From an uncultured Acetatifactor sp. (lineage in GTDB: Bacteria; Bacillota; Clostridia; Lachnospirales; Lachnospiraceae), in assembly GCA_947627115.1 (NCBI GenBank), contig CANQUQ010000016.1:1-55142 (forward strand): DNA of 55,142 nucleotides, given 5' to 3'. Made by a program: the position numbers and the translations under genes. Positions 16,348 through 26,116 of this stretch are shown here, in pieces. Position 1 is the stretch's first letter; each line of letters opens with the position of its first letter. The notes under the pieces were generated by a model, which ran no database searches, was not told the origin of the DNA, and saw nothing but the letters and a program-made list of their open reading frames with translations.

Positions 16348-16371
16348 GCATCCACTCCAAAGTGGATGCTC
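16348..16371. terminator. Perfect 10-bp hairpin between convergent genes
   Basis: AGCATCCACT and AGTGGATGCT pair around a four-base loop. On the minus strand it is followed by TTCCTTTT, and on the plus strand by no T-run. It probably helps stop transcription between spmB and the convergent DUF885 gene. Confidence 0.55.
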
Positions 16372-16451
16372 CCAAGAGTGCTAATGTCTTTACAGACACC
16401 TGACATCATATTTTAACGGTTATATATGCCTGTTTCAGACTTAAAACACCC

Positions 16452-16482
16452 CACTTTCCCCAAGCCTCTGGCGGGGAAAGTG
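16452..16482 (-). terminator. Terminator of the DUF885 gene
   Basis: CACTTTCCCC (16452-16461) pairs perfectly with GGGGAAAGTG (16473-16482), giving a 10-bp stem and an 11-nt loop. Read on the minus strand it lies just past the stop codon and is followed by GGGTGTTTT. Confidence 0.65.
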
Positions 16483-16501
16483 CCTTTCGTGTTCCGGAAG
16501 C

Positions 16502-18364
16502 CTATGTTTCGGGAAGGACCGCAGGGTCTTCCGGCAGCTCCCATTTTTCCAGCAGTTCGTTCAGAGAGACAAAGTCCGAGGGGCCGGCATCCAACAGAAA
16601 ACTGTTGAACCGATAGTCGGAATACTCCGGTCCCCAAAGTCTGTGCGCCGTCTCCCGGAGCGACTGGATCTCAAGGTATCCCAGGTAATACTTCAGATAG
16701 TTGCAGGGCTCCAGGACAATATAAGTATAGATGGACTGGATGGTGTCCTCGTCGGTGATGCCGAATCCCTGCAGTACCTGTGAGACCTGGTCGAAGGAGG
16801 CGTTGTCATAGTGAATCATAATGTCCAGCATGGAGAAAAGGCACAGCTGCAGACTGCGGTTATACTTTTCTATCTGTATATAGAGAGCGTCCTGTGCAAG
16901 GCCCTGCTCCGTCAACAGCTCCGAGGCGTAATCATAGGAGGTAAATTCCACGTACAGGGCCCAGCCCTCCAGATAACCGCCGTACCAGAGCAGGCTGCGC
17001 ACAGGCCGTTCCCTTCCGCTCATGAAGCTGCGGTTGTTGTAGACGGTCTGGTACAGATGGCCCGGATAGCCCTCGTGCGCCAGAGTGGTGTAAAGCTCCG
17101 GGCCGCTGGGGGTCTTCAACTGGTTTATGTAGATGACATTTTGGCTGGTATCATCCAGAGGAGCCGTCAGATAAAAGGCGGGCGCACAGTAATTTTCAAG
17201 GTTCCGGTCCACGGGCTTAACGGATACGGCCGCCGCTTCGCCCGGAATGGCAGGGAAATCCTCCGCCATGCGTTCCTGCAGATCGGCCAGCATCTGAGAG
17301 GCATTGGTGTAAGGAAATGAGATCTTCGTGCCGGCGTTGTAGCCGTTGACGGCTTCAGGGTTCTCTGTGACCAGCTGCAGCAGTTCGTTGTAGGTCTCGG
17401 AGAAACGCTTGGCCAGCAGTTCCTGAATCTCCTCCACGGAGCGGCCGGAGCCGGTCTCCGAAGCCAGCAGTGCTTCGTAATAGGATCTGCCCTCCGGCAA
17501 GGCTGCAAGCCCGGCCAGGGGAATACTCTCATCCTCCAGAAGCAGCAGGCCGTCGCCCAAGGATACGTAAGCGGGCAGCAGGACCGTCTTCAGCAGCCTG
17601 TCGTTTTCCACCAGATATTTTCTCGCTTCCTCCAGAGTGAGTTCCCCCCGGTCGCACAGGATCTGCAGACGGTCCCGAAAGGTGGTCTGCAGAAAATGAG
17701 TGCCTGACTCCAGATCCTTTTCTGTGACAATAGTGTCACATTCTTTTCTGACCTGTCTCAGACAGGAGGCTGGCACGCCCAGACCCGCCGCAGCCTTCTC
17801 CTGTTCATAGACAAGCAGGGAGGCAAAGTATTCGTCGGTCTGATCCAGCAGGGCGAGGTAATCCTCCACATCCCGTTTGCTGCGAAATCTGTATTCCGCC
17901 AGCAGTATGGGCAGCTGGGACTGCATACCTGAGGAGGGGGAAAGAGGATTCTGGTAGTAGGTAAAGCCTCCCAGCTCCAGAGAGTTAGTCAGGGACCGGG
18001 TCAACAGTGTGTGGAGATAGGCGTCAGAGTCGGAAAGATTTTCCGTATGTATGGATTCCAGGGCCGCCAACGTGTTCTCCGTGACGATCAGGCCGTTTTT
18101 GGCGCCCTTTGCACTGTATCCGGGCAGTACGGGATCATATTCATAGATGCCGAAATTTTCCGGGAAGGCCAGAGAATAGTGCATATTGAGCGTATTCCCG
18201 GACATCTCGTTCACAAAGAGCCGGCCGGTAATATTGGAAAACCGTTTTTCGTCCTGCCGAAAGGTAAAAAGAAAAATAGTTAAGGAACTGAACGACAGCA
18301 GCAGTGCGGCTGTGATCCAGAACTGTTTCGGGGAGAGAGAAATATGTTTTTTCAATAAATCCAC
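16502..18364 (-). CDS. Membrane-anchored DUF885 protein, putative metallopeptidase
   Basis: The 620-residue protein has an N-terminal membrane segment (about residues 13-34, KQFWITAALLLSFSSLTIF), so the bulk is extracytoplasmic. The DUF885 signature HEGYPGH lies at residues 430-436, with His430, Glu431 and His436 as likely zinc ligands and base. A second motif, GYLEGWALYVE, follows. The family is annotated as putative peptidases of unclear substrate. It faces away from the arabinose operon and converges on spmB. Confidence 0.88.
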   Translation of the reverse strand: MDLLKKHISLSPKQFWITAALLLSFSSLTIFLFTFRQDEKRFSNITGRLFVNEMSGNTLNMHYSLAFPENFGIYEYDPVLPGYSAKGAKNGLIVTENTLAALESIHTENLSDSDAYLHTLLTRSLTNSLELGGFTYYQNPLSPSSGMQSQLPILLAEYRFRSKRDVEDYLALLDQTDEYFASLLVYEQEKAAAGLGVPASCLRQVRKECDTIVTEKDLESGTHFLQTTFRDRLQILCDRGELTLEEARKYLVENDRLLKTVLLPAYVSLGDGLLLLEDESIPLAGLAALPEGRSYYEALLASETGSGRSVEEIQELLAKRFSETYNELLQLVTENPEAVNGYNAGTKISFPYTNASQMLADLQERMAEDFPAIPGEAAAVSVKPVDRNLENYCAPAFYLTAPLDDTSQNVIYINQLKTPSGPELYTTLAHEGYPGHLYQTVYNNRSFMSGRERPVRSLLWYGGYLEGWALYVEFTSYDYASELLTEQGLAQDALYIQIEKYNRSLQLCLFSMLDIMIHYDNASFDQVSQVLQGFGITDEDTIQSIYTYIVLEPCNYLKYYLGYLEIQSLRETAHRLWGPEYSDYRFNSFLLDAGPSDFVSLNELLEKWELPEDPAVLPET

Positions 18365-18434
18365 CTGTTCGGTTGCTGCATTGTTACAATATATGTGCGG
18401 AAAATAAAAAATTTGCTTTTAGGCTAAATAATCG

Positions 18435-18462
18435 TGAACAAAATCAGGATGTATGATATAAT
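18435..18462 (+). promoter_or_regulatory. araA promoter
   Basis: TATAAT (18457-18462) is preceded by TG at the extended -10 position (TGATATAAT). TGAACA (18435-18440), 16 nt upstream, can serve as a -35. It lies about 60 nt ahead of the araA start. No obvious AraR-type operator is visible. Confidence 0.65.
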
Positions 18463-18521
18463 GTCCGTAAAGGGCTCCGCCCTGCCGACAGCAATAAAAA
18501 TTGAGAGACGGAGGACACAAC

Positions 18522-20018
18522 ATGAAAGCGATGAAAAAGTATCAATTCTGGTTCTGTACCGGATCCCAGGATCTGTACGGCGACGAGTGTCTGCGAAAGG
18601 TAGCCGCCCACTCCAAAGAGATGGTGGAGGGATTTAATGCTTCGGGAGCGCTTCCCTATGAGCTTGTGTGGAAGCCTACGCTGATCGATCAGGCATCTAT
18701 CCGACGCACCTTCAACGAGGCCAACAACGACCCGGACTGTGCCGGTGTCATTACCTGGATGCACACATTTTCTCCTGCCAAGATGTGGATCCTGGGCCTG
18801 CAGGAATATCACAAACCTCTCTGTCATCTGCATACGCAATACAATCAGGAAATCCCTTACGACACGATCGATATGGACTTTATGAATGAGAACCAGTCTG
18901 CTCACGGCGACAGGGAATACGGTCATATCGTCACCCGCATGGGCATTGAGCGAAAGATCATCGTGGGCCACTGGCAGGACAGAGCCGTGTCCGAAAAGCT
19001 GGCGGCCTGGATGCGCACTGCGGTGGGCGTCATGGAGTCGTCCCACATCCGAGTCTGCCGTCTGGGAGACAACATGAACAATGTGGCAGTCACCGAGGGC
19101 GACAAGGTCGAGGCACAGATAAAGTTCGGCTGGGAGATCGATCACTATAACATAAATGATGCGGCGGCATATGTAGATGCCGTTACGGATGCTCAGGCGG
19201 CGGCCCTGACCGACGAGTATTATGACAAATATGAGATTCTGCTGGAGGGCAGGGACCCTGAAGAGTTCCGCCGCCATGTGGAGGTGCAGGCCCGCATTGA
19301 GCTGGGTCTGGAAAAATTTCTGGAGGAGGGCGACTACCATGCCGTCGTTACCCACTTTGGCATGCTGGGAGGCCTGAAGCAGCTGCCCGGCCTGGCAATT
19401 CAGCGGCTGATGGAAAAGGGTTACGGCTTCGGCGCGGAGGGAGACTGGAAAACGGCCGCGATGGTGCGTCTGATGAAGATCATGACACAGGGCGTAAAGA
19501 ATGCGGGAGGAACTTCCTTCCTGGAGGATTATACCTACAATTTTGTGCCCGGCAGGGAAGGAATCCTGCAGGCCCATATGCTGGAGGTGTGCCCCACTAT
19601 TTCCGACGGCCCCGTCAGCATCAAGGTACAGCCTCTTTCCATGGGCAACCGTGAGGATCCTGCCCGTCTGGTGTTCACCAGCAAGACAGGTCCCGGCATC
19701 GCCACATCGCTGGTGGATCTGGGGAATCGGTTCCGCCTCATCATCAATGCGGTGGACTGCAGGAAGTGCGACAGCCCCATGCCCAAGCTGCCCGTCGCTA
19801 CTGCGTTCTGGACGCCTCAGCCCTCTCTTGCGGTGGGTGCGGAGGCATGGATTCTGGCCGGCGGCGCGCACCACACGGCATTTTCCTATGACCTGACCGT
19901 TCAGCAGATGGTGGACTGGGCGGACGCCATGGGCATCGAGAGCGCAGTGATCGACAAGGATACAACGATCCGGAGCTTTAAGAACGAATTGAGATGGAAT
20001 GCCGCATACTACAACTAA
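18522..20018 (+). CDS. araA: L-arabinose isomerase
   Basis: AraA converts L-arabinose to L-ribulose. Landmarks are FWFCTGSQDLYG at the start, WMHTFSPAKMWI, HLHTQYNQEIPYDTIDMDFMN (landmark QYNQEIPYD), and GAHHTAFS near the C-terminus with a metal-ligand His pair. The 498-residue length is normal. ATG 18522 follows GGAGG (18510-18514). It is the first gene of the araA-araB-araD-tktN-tktC operon. Confidence 0.97.
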   Translation: MKAMKKYQFWFCTGSQDLYGDECLRKVAAHSKEMVEGFNASGALPYELVWKPTLIDQASIRRTFNEANNDPDCAGVITWMHTFSPAKMWILGLQEYHKPLCHLHTQYNQEIPYDTIDMDFMNENQSAHGDREYGHIVTRMGIERKIIVGHWQDRAVSEKLAAWMRTAVGVMESSHIRVCRLGDNMNNVAVTEGDKVEAQIKFGWEIDHYNINDAAAYVDAVTDAQAAALTDEYYDKYEILLEGRDPEEFRRHVEVQARIELGLEKFLEEGDYHAVVTHFGMLGGLKQLPGLAIQRLMEKGYGFGAEGDWKTAAMVRLMKIMTQGVKNAGGTSFLEDYTYNFVPGREGILQAHMLEVCPTISDGPVSIKVQPLSMGNREDPARLVFTSKTGPGIATSLVDLGNRFRLIINAVDCRKCDSPMPKLPVATAFWTPQPSLAVGAEAWILAGGAHHTAFSYDLTVQQMVDWADAMGIESAVIDKDTTIRSFKNELRWNAAYYN

Positions 20019-20094
20019 ATACCGCGGAATAAGGAAAAGCGGTCTTCACATCAAAAAATAAAAAGGCTGCCCGGCGCAGCGGAAAAGAGGGAAA

Positions 20095-21693
20095 ATGAGC
20101 GAAGCAGTGACAAAAGCAATTCAGGACGGCAGGACCGTTCTCGGTATCGAGTTTGGCTCCACCCGCATCAAGGCGGTGCTGGTAGATGAAAGTCACCAGC
20201 CCATTGCCATGGGGACCCACGATTGGGAGAACCGTTTGGAGAATAATATCTGGACCTACAGCCTGGATGACATATGGAACGGTCTGCAGGGCTGCTATAA
20301 GAGCCTGACGGAGGATGTGCGGAAGAAATACGGCGTTGCGCTTGAGAGACTGGGAGCGCTGGGCTTTTCCGGCATGATGCACGGATACATGGCATTCGAC
20401 CGGTCGGGAGAGCTGCTGGTGCCCTTCCGCACATGGCGCAACACCATGACGGAGGAGGCCTGCAGGGCGCTGGTTCCCGTGTTCCGGTTCAATATTCCGC
20501 AGAGATGGAGCATTGCCCATCTGTATCAGGCGATCCTGAACGGCGAGGAGCACGTGAAGAATATTTCCTTCCTGACCACTCTGGCGGGATACATACACTG
20601 GAAATTATCGGGGGAAAAGGTGCTGGGCATCGGAGAGGCCTCCGGTATGTTCCCCATCGATTCCGCCGTCAGGGATTTCGACCAGACCATGCTGGATCAG
20701 TTCGACGGCCTGATCGCAGACAAGGCATATCCCTGGAAGATCAGGGATATTCTCCCCGGCGTGCTCTGTGCGGGAGAACAGGCGGGTACGTTGACGGCCG
20801 AGGGAGCCAGACTTCTGGATCCCACCGGTACGCTGCAGGCCGGGGCGGCAATGTGTCCTCCGGAGGGTGACGCAGGTACCGGCATGACCGCCACCAACAG
20901 TGTGGCTGTCCGCACCGGTAATATTTCCGCAGGCACGTCTATCTTTTCCATGGTGGTCACGGAGGCTCCCCTTGCCAGCGTGCACGAGGAGATCGACATG
21001 GTGACCACGCCCGACGGTCATCCCGTAGCCATGGTGCACTGCAACAACTGTACCTCCGACCTGAATGCGTGGGTGAACCTCTTTGAACAGTTCGCAGACC
21101 TGTCGGGGATGCGGATCGACAAAAATGACCTTTACGGCAGTCTGTACAGGGAAGCGCTGAAGGCCGACACCGACTGCGGCGGTCTTATGGCGTACAACTT
21201 TTTTTCCGGTGAGCCGGTGATGGGGCTGGACGAGGGCAGGCCCATGTTCCTGCGCACTCCTGACGCAGCCTTCACGCTTGCCAATTTTATGCGCGCTCAT
21301 CTTTACGCAGCCATGGCGGCTCTGAAGATCGGCAACGACATTCTCCTGAAAGAAGAGCATGTAAAGGTGGATTCCCTGATGGGGCACGGCGGTCTCTTCA
21401 AGACGCCCGTGGTGGGGCAGCAGCTCATGGCAGCAGCTATGAACGCCCCGGTCACCGTTATGGATACAGCCAGCGAGGGAGGTCCCTGGGGCATTGCCAT
21501 TCTGGCCTGCTACATGCAGGAGAGGGCGCAGGGGGAAAGCCTGTCGGATTACCTGAACAACAGGATATTTGCGGGCCAGACCGGTACGACCATCGCGCCT
21601 AAGCCGGAAGACGTGGCCGGTTTCGACGCATACATTGAAAAATACAAGGCAGCGCTTTCCGCCGAAAAAGCGGCAGTGGCCGATTTCAAATAA
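20095..21693 (+). CDS. araB: Ribulokinase (FGGY family)
   Basis: This enzyme phosphorylates L-ribulose to L-ribulose 5-phosphate. FGGY-kinase landmarks are [16 protein letters not shown] at the N-terminus, [13 protein letters not shown], and [21 protein letters not shown] (landmark [10 protein letters not shown]), with ATP-site residues in [18 protein letters not shown] (landmark GHGGLFKTP). Family members include xylulokinases, but its place between araA and araD settles the role. It has 532 residues, and AAAGAGGG precedes ATG 20095. Confidence 0.93.
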   Translation: MSEAVTKAIQDGRTVLGIEFGSTRIKAVLVDESHQPIAMGTHDWENRLENNIWTYSLDDIWNGLQGCYKSLTEDVRKKYGVALERLGALGFSGMMHGYMAFDRSGELLVPFRTWRNTMTEEACRALVPVFRFNIPQRWSIAHLYQAILNGEEHVKNISFLTTLAGYIHWKLSGEKVLGIGEASGMFPIDSAVRDFDQTMLDQFDGLIADKAYPWKIRDILPGVLCAGEQAGTLTAEGARLLDPTGTLQAGAAMCPPEGDAGTGMTATNSVAVRTGNISAGTSIFSMVVTEAPLASVHEEIDMVTTPDGHPVAMVHCNNCTSDLNAWVNLFEQFADLSGMRIDKNDLYGSLYREALKADTDCGGLMAYNFFSGEPVMGLDEGRPMFLRTPDAAFTLANFMRAHLYAAMAALKIGNDILLKEEHVKVDSLMGHGGLFKTPVVGQQLMAAAMNAPVTVMDTASEGGPWGIAILACYMQERAQGESLSDYLNNRIFAGQTGTTIAPKPEDVAGFDAYIEKYKAALSAEKAAVADFK

Positions 21694-21709
21694 GGAGGAG
21701 CCCATAACA

Positions 21710-22414
21710 ATGCTGGAACAACTCAAACAACTCGTCTATGAAGCCAATATGGATCTGCCCAGGTACGGACTGGTCACGTTCACATGGGGAAACGTCAGCG
21801 CCATCGACCGGGAGAGCAATCTCTTCGTGATCAAGCCCAGCGGTGTGGAGTACGATAAACTGACACCGGATGACATGGTGGTGGTAGACCTGGACTGCAG
21901 AAAGGTGGAAGGCCGGTACAATCCTTCCTCCGACACCGCAACGCACGCCCAGCTCTATCGGGCTTTCGCGGAGATCGGCGGCGTGGTGCACACGCATTCT
22001 TCCTACGCCACGAGCTGGGCGCAGGCGGGGCGCAGCATTCCCTGCTACGGCACGACCCATGCCGATTACATTTACGGCGAGGTGCCCTGTGTCAGATGTC
22101 TGACCGCGGAAGAGATCGCAGATGCCTATGAAGAGAACACCGGGCGGCTGATCGTCAGTGAATTCAAGCGGATGCACAGGGATCCCATGGCCGTTCCCGC
22201 AGTCCTCTGCAAAAATCACGGACCCTTTGCCTGGGGAAAAGACGCAAAGGACGCCGTACATAACGCAGTGGTCCTGGAGGAGGTGGCCAAGATGGCATAC
22301 CGCGCAGAGACCATCGAGCCCCGCATCCAGCCGGCCCCCCAGGAGCTCCAGGACAAACATTATTTCAGGAAACACGGTGCGAACGCATATTACGGACAAA
22401 AGGAACTGAATTAA
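21710..22414 (+). CDS. araD: L-ribulose-5-phosphate 4-epimerase
   Basis: This class II aldolase-fold enzyme makes D-xylulose 5-phosphate. Landmarks are [22 protein letters not shown], and the zinc ligands in [13 protein letters not shown] with the downstream His in [10 protein letters not shown]. The 234-residue length is normal. ATG 21710 follows TAAGGAGG (21691-21698), 16 nt after the araB stop. Confidence 0.96.
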   Translation: MLEQLKQLVYEANMDLPRYGLVTFTWGNVSAIDRESNLFVIKPSGVEYDKLTPDDMVVVDLDCRKVEGRYNPSSDTATHAQLYRAFAEIGGVVHTHSSYATSWAQAGRSIPCYGTTHADYIYGEVPCVRCLTAEEIADAYEENTGRLIVSEFKRMHRDPMAVPAVLCKNHGPFAWGKDAKDAVHNAVVLEEVAKMAYRAETIEPRIQPAPQELQDKHYFRKHGANAYYGQKELN

Positions 22415-22449
22415 GATATCAAGCCGTATAAGGCAGAATGGAGGAGACC

Positions 22450-23292
22450 ATGAACAATTTAGAGCTGCAAAGGCACGCTAACGACGTGCGAAAAGGCATT
22501 GTAACGGCGGTTCACAGTGCCAAGGCAGGACATCCCGGCGGATCCCTTTCCGCAGCGGACATTTTTACGTATCTCTATTTTGAGGAGATGAACATAGATC
22601 CCAGGGATCCGGAGAAGGAGGACAGGGATCGCTTCGTGCTTTCCAAGGGACATACCGCTCCCGGCCTCTATTCGGCTCTGGCGTACAGGGGATTTTTCCC
22701 TGTGGAGGATCTGAAGACCCTGCGCAAGCTGGGCTCTTATCTGCAGGGGCATCCCAGCATCCACATTCCGGGCGTGGACATGGCCTCCGGCTCTCTGGGG
22801 CAGGGCGTTTCCGCTGCGGTCGGAATGGCTCTCGGCGCAAAGATGAGCGGCAGGGATTTCCGCGTTTACGCTCTGCTGGGAGACGGTGAGATTCAGGAGG
22901 GTCAGGTGTGGGAGGCCGCCATGCTGGCAGGCCACCGCAAGCTGGATAACCTCTGTGTGATCGTGGACAACAACAATCTGCAGATCGACGGTCCCATCGA
23001 TCAGGTCTGCTCTCCCTATCCCATCGATAAAAAGTTCGAGGCATTCAATTTCCATGTGATCAATGTGGATGCCCATGACTTTGATGCGCTCCGCGCCGCC
23101 TTCCGGGAGGCAAGAGAGACAAAGGGAATGCCTACCTGTCTTGTGGCGCACAGCGTAAAGGGCAAGGGCGTCTCCTTTATGGAGAACAATGTGGGCTGGC
23201 ACGGCAAGGCTCCCAACGACGAGGAGTATGCCGCTGCGATGGCGGATCTGGACAAGATCGGTGCAGAATTAGAGAAGGCAGGTGAAGCGTAA
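22450..23292 (+). CDS. Transketolase, N-terminal (TPP-binding) subunit
   Basis: This is a split transketolase of the two-subunit type. The chain carries KAGHPGGSLSAADI and the TPP/Mg site GDGEIQEGQVWEAA plus VDNNNLQIDG. Having 280 residues, it covers only the N-terminal third of a full transketolase. ATG 22450 lies 5 nt after GGAGG (22440-22444). It takes the xylulose 5-phosphate made by AraABD into the pentose phosphate pathway. Confidence 0.93.
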   Translation: MNNLELQRHANDVRKGIVTAVHSAKAGHPGGSLSAADIFTYLYFEEMNIDPRDPEKEDRDRFVLSKGHTAPGLYSALAYRGFFPVEDLKTLRKLGSYLQGHPSIHIPGVDMASGSLGQGVSAAVGMALGAKMSGRDFRVYALLGDGEIQEGQVWEAAMLAGHRKLDNLCVIVDNNNLQIDGPIDQVCSPYPIDKKFEAFNFHVINVDAHDFDALRAAFREARETKGMPTCLVAHSVKGKGVSFMENNVGWHGKAPNDEEYAAAMADLDKIGAELEKAGEA

Positions 23293-24230
23293 TGGCAGAG
23301 ATCAAAAAGATTGCAACCCGTGAAAGCTATGGAAATGCACTGAAAGAACTGGGCGAGGAGTTCCCCGATCTGGTGGTGCTGGATGCCGACCTTGCGGCGG
23401 CTACCAAGACCGGCATTTTTAAGAAGGCTTATCCCGACCGCCACATTGACTGCGGTATTGCGGAATGCAACATGATGGGCGTGGCGGCAGGACTGTCGCT
23501 GGTGGGCAAGATTCCATTTGTGAGCTCCTTCGCCATGTTTGCGGCGGGACGTGCCTTTGAACAGGTCCGCAATTCCATCGGCTATCCCCATTTGAACGTG
23601 AAGATCGGTGCCACCCACGCCGGCATCACCGTGGGAGAGGACGGCGCTTCCCACCAATGCAACGAGGACATCGCTCTGATGAGGACCATTCCCGGCATGG
23701 TAGTGATGTGTCCCGCGGACGACGTGGAGGCCAGAGCGGCGGTCCGCGCGGCCCTGGAGCACGAAGGCCCGGTATACATCCGCTTTGGCCGTGCGGCAGT
23801 GCCTGTGATCAATGACAGGCCGGACTATAAATTTGAGATCGGCAAGGGCTCCGTTCTCCGGGAAGGTACGGATGTGACCGTCGTGGCCACAGGCATCTGC
23901 GTGGACGCAGCGCTGGGAGCAGCGAAAATGCTGGAGGCGGACGGGATCAGCGCGGAGGTCGTCAGCATCTGCACCATCAAGCCGCTGGATGAGGATATCA
24001 TTGTGAAAAGTGCAGGGAAGACCGGCAGGGTAGTCACCGTGGAGGAACACTCTGTGATCGGCGGTCTTGGCAGCGCAGTGTGCGACTGTCTGTGCGCAAA
24101 GCTCCCCACTCCCGTGAAGAAGGTGGGCATGCAGGATGTGTTCGGTGAGTCCGGCTCTGCAGCTGCTCTGTTGCAGAAATACGGGCTGGATGCAGAGGGT
24201 GTCTACCGATCCGTAAAGGATTTTGTGTAA
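23292..24230 (+). CDS. Transketolase, C-terminal subunit
   Basis: The 312-residue chain holds the pyrimidine-binding and C-terminal domains: VLDADLAAATKTGIF, IDCGIAECNMMGVAAGLS (with the Glu that activates TPP) and VEEHSVIGGLGSAV. Its ATG overlaps the stop codon of the N-terminal subunit by one base, so the two are made together. A terminator follows. Confidence 0.93.
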   Translation: MAEIKKIATRESYGNALKELGEEFPDLVVLDADLAAATKTGIFKKAYPDRHIDCGIAECNMMGVAAGLSLVGKIPFVSSFAMFAAGRAFEQVRNSIGYPHLNVKIGATHAGITVGEDGASHQCNEDIALMRTIPGMVVMCPADDVEARAAVRAALEHEGPVYIRFGRAAVPVINDRPDYKFEIGKGSVLREGTDVTVVATGICVDAALGAAKMLEADGISAEVVSICTIKPLDEDIIVKSAGKTGRVVTVEEHSVIGGLGSAVCDCLCAKLPTPVKKVGMQDVFGESGSAAALLQKYGLDAEGVYRSVKDFV

Positions 24231-24253
24231 GCTCTGCAGGATAAAAAAGACAG

Positions 24254-24288
24254 GCGGCCCTTGCAGAATGCAGGGGCCGCTTCCTTTA
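24254..24288 (+). terminator. Terminator of the arabinose operon
   Basis: GCGGCCCTTGCA pairs with TGCAGGGGCCGC (one G-T pair) over a GAA loop, followed by TTCCTTT. It is a strong rho-independent structure directly after tktC. Confidence 0.88.
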
Positions 24289-24433
24289 TGTGTGTCTGCC
24301 TCTGAATATTTTAGAATTTTTTGCCGTTATTAACAACTTTGATACATTTGCCTGTTAAATTGTCATTATGCACGGCGGCCGTCCAGGGATGAAGCATTCC
24401 GGCACAGCGGGGAAAGGTACAAGAGGTAGAGGT

Positions 24434-25294
24434 ATGACGCAGCACACGGCAAACCATAATGTCCGGCAATATCCGGACGTGATCAATGTAAAACGCAATC
24501 CTTATCTGGTAGATTATGAGGAGCAGCGGAGACTTCGCAGGACAGCGGGGCAGACGGGCGGCCGGGCGGCCTCCAGGGCCGTACAGAGAGCCCGCCGCAG
24601 AAGGATCGTGCGCCGACAGCGGTTTGCAATAGGGCTGTGGGCGTTATGCATCCTGCTCCTGTCCGTTGCTTTTCTGGCAAAGAACGCAAAGGTCTCGGCG
24701 GCCAGACATGAGAGACCGTCAGTTCCGGCGGAATGGGAGAAGGATACGACGGCACAGTCCTCATCAGAGACGGTCCAGGGCCTTCCCGCCGCGGTGTTTG
24801 CCGGACATCCCCAGTGGACGGAGGATTTTCTGACACCGAACGAGTACTCGCGGCCGGGAGACGCATTGGAGAGCGTGAAAAATATCTTTGTGCATTACAC
24901 CGCAAATCCGGGGACCAGTGCGGCACAGAACCGCAGCTATTTCGAACAGCAGAAGGATACCCATGAGCGCAGTGTCAGCTCACATTTTATCATCGGCTAC
25001 GAAGGGGAGATCATTCAATGTGTCCCTCTGGATGAGATTGCCTATGCGGTCCAGACAAGAAACACGGATTCCGTCTCCATCGAGTGCTGTTATCTGGCGC
25101 AGGACGGTTCCTTTACTCAGGAGACGTATGACTCTTTGATCGGTCTGCTGGCATGGCTCACCGATGCCTACGGTCTGGAAACGGATGATATCCTGCGGCA
25201 CTATGACTGCGGCGGGAAGAAATGTCCCCTCTATTACACGGAACATCCCGATGCATGGGAACGGCTGAAGGAGGATGTGGCAGGTGCAAAATGA
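24434..25294 (+). CDS. Membrane-anchored N-acetylmuramoyl-L-alanine amidase (amidase_2)
   Basis: The 286-residue chain has a basic cytoplasmic N-terminus, one membrane segment (landmark LWALCILLLSVAFLA) and an extracytoplasmic amidase_2/PGRP domain. Zinc and catalytic residues are seen in FVHYTANPGTSA, VSSHFIIGYEGEI and RHYDCGGKKCP. It should cleave the amide between muramic acid and L-Ala. ATG 24434 has AGAGGT about 6 nt upstream; ATG 24368 and 24389 are in-frame alternatives without a clear ribosome site. Confidence 0.87.
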   Translation: MTQHTANHNVRQYPDVINVKRNPYLVDYEEQRRLRRTAGQTGGRAASRAVQRARRRRIVRRQRFAIGLWALCILLLSVAFLAKNAKVSAARHERPSVPAEWEKDTTAQSSSETVQGLPAAVFAGHPQWTEDFLTPNEYSRPGDALESVKNIFVHYTANPGTSAAQNRSYFEQQKDTHERSVSSHFIIGYEGEIIQCVPLDEIAYAVQTRNTDSVSIECCYLAQDGSFTQETYDSLIGLLAWLTDAYGLETDDILRHYDCGGKKCPLYYTEHPDAWERLKEDVAGAK

Positions 25295-25305
25295 TCTGAA
25301 ACGGC

Positions 25306-25334
25306 TTGCACTGCCCCTGCATATTTGTTAAAAT
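25306..25334 (+). promoter_or_regulatory. rpe promoter
   Basis: TTGCAC (25306-25311), a 17-nt spacer and TAAAAT (25329-25334) match a vegetative promoter well. Transcription would start about 60 nt before the rpe ATG. Confidence 0.75.
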
Positions 25335-25398
25335 AGCCATGAGAGTACGAGCGGTCTGTCTCAGAGGCAGACAGGAATCCGGAAAGGCATGGTACGTG

Positions 25399-26049
25399 AT
25401 GAATATTTTATCACCGTCTATTTTGGCAGCGGACTTTTACAGACTGGGCGAACAGATCCGGGAGGCGGAGGCGGCAGGCGCAGATCATCTTCACATCGAC
25501 GTGATGGATGGGATGTTCGTCCCGTCGATTTCCTTTGGACTGCCGGTGGTATCCACCCTGAGGAAGCACACGGATATGTTTTTTGATGTGCACCTGATGA
25601 TTGAGAGGCCGGAGCGGTATATAGAAGAATTTGCCCGCTGCGGTGCGGATCTGATCAATTTTCACATAGAGGCCACCCAGGATGTCGGGGGAACGATTCA
25701 AAAGATACGCAGCCTGGGAAAAAAAGTCGGAATCACTCTCAAGCCCGCGACTCCTGCCGAGGCAGTGAAGCCTTATCTGGAATTGGTGGATATGGTGCTG
25801 GTGATGACGGTGGAGCCCGGATTCGGGGGTCAGAAGCTGATCTCCCACTGTCTGGACAAGGTCCGCGCTGTCCGCAGTATGGCTGCGGAGCTGGGACTTG
25901 AGACGGACATCGAGGTGGACGGCGGCATTGTCCTCGACAATGTGAGACAGGCGCTGGACGCGGGAGCCAATGTGATCGTGTCAGGGTCAGCGGTGTTCGG
26001 CGGCGATATTTCTGCCAACGTCAGGGCTTTTAGAGAAAAAATGAAATAA
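25399..26049 (+). CDS. rpe: Ribulose-phosphate 3-epimerase
   Basis: This TIM-barrel enzyme interconverts ribulose 5-phosphate and xylulose 5-phosphate. Landmarks are PSILAADFYRLGEQI, HIDVMDGMFVPSISFG, FDVHLMIERPERY, MTVEPGFGGQKLI and EVDGGIVLDN, covering the metal ligands and both catalytic Asp. It has 216 residues. ATG 25399 is the family-typical start (MNILSPSILAADF). Functionally it complements the nearby arabinose and transketolase genes. Confidence 0.95.
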   Translation: MNILSPSILAADFYRLGEQIREAEAAGADHLHIDVMDGMFVPSISFGLPVVSTLRKHTDMFFDVHLMIERPERYIEEFARCGADLINFHIEATQDVGGTIQKIRSLGKKVGITLKPATPAEAVKPYLELVDMVLVMTVEPGFGGQKLISHCLDKVRAVRSMAAELGLETDIEVDGGIVLDNVRQALDAGANVIVSGSAVFGGDISANVRAFREKMK

Positions 26050-26057
26050 TATAATAA

Positions 26058-26114
26058 GGCCGCCCCATTTTGCCGATAATCAATATACAGTATTGATTTT
26101 TGCAGGGGGCGGTC
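26058..26114 (+). promoter_or_regulatory. Nested hairpins between rpe and the next gene
   Basis: Outer arms GGCCGCCCC (26058-26066) and GGGGCGGTC (26106-26114) can pair with one G-T. Inside them, AATCAATA (26078-26085) and TATTGATT (26091-26098) form a perfect 8-bp stem followed by TTTT. The inner hairpin could end rpe transcription. The outer pairing would cover the ribosome site AGGGGG of the next gene. Confidence 0.5.
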
Positions 26115-26116
26115 AA

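Noticed and set aside
18380..18390. ATTG-TTA-CAAT dyad as an arabinose operator
   Set aside because: It is too short and too far upstream of the araA promoter, and does not resemble known AraR sites.
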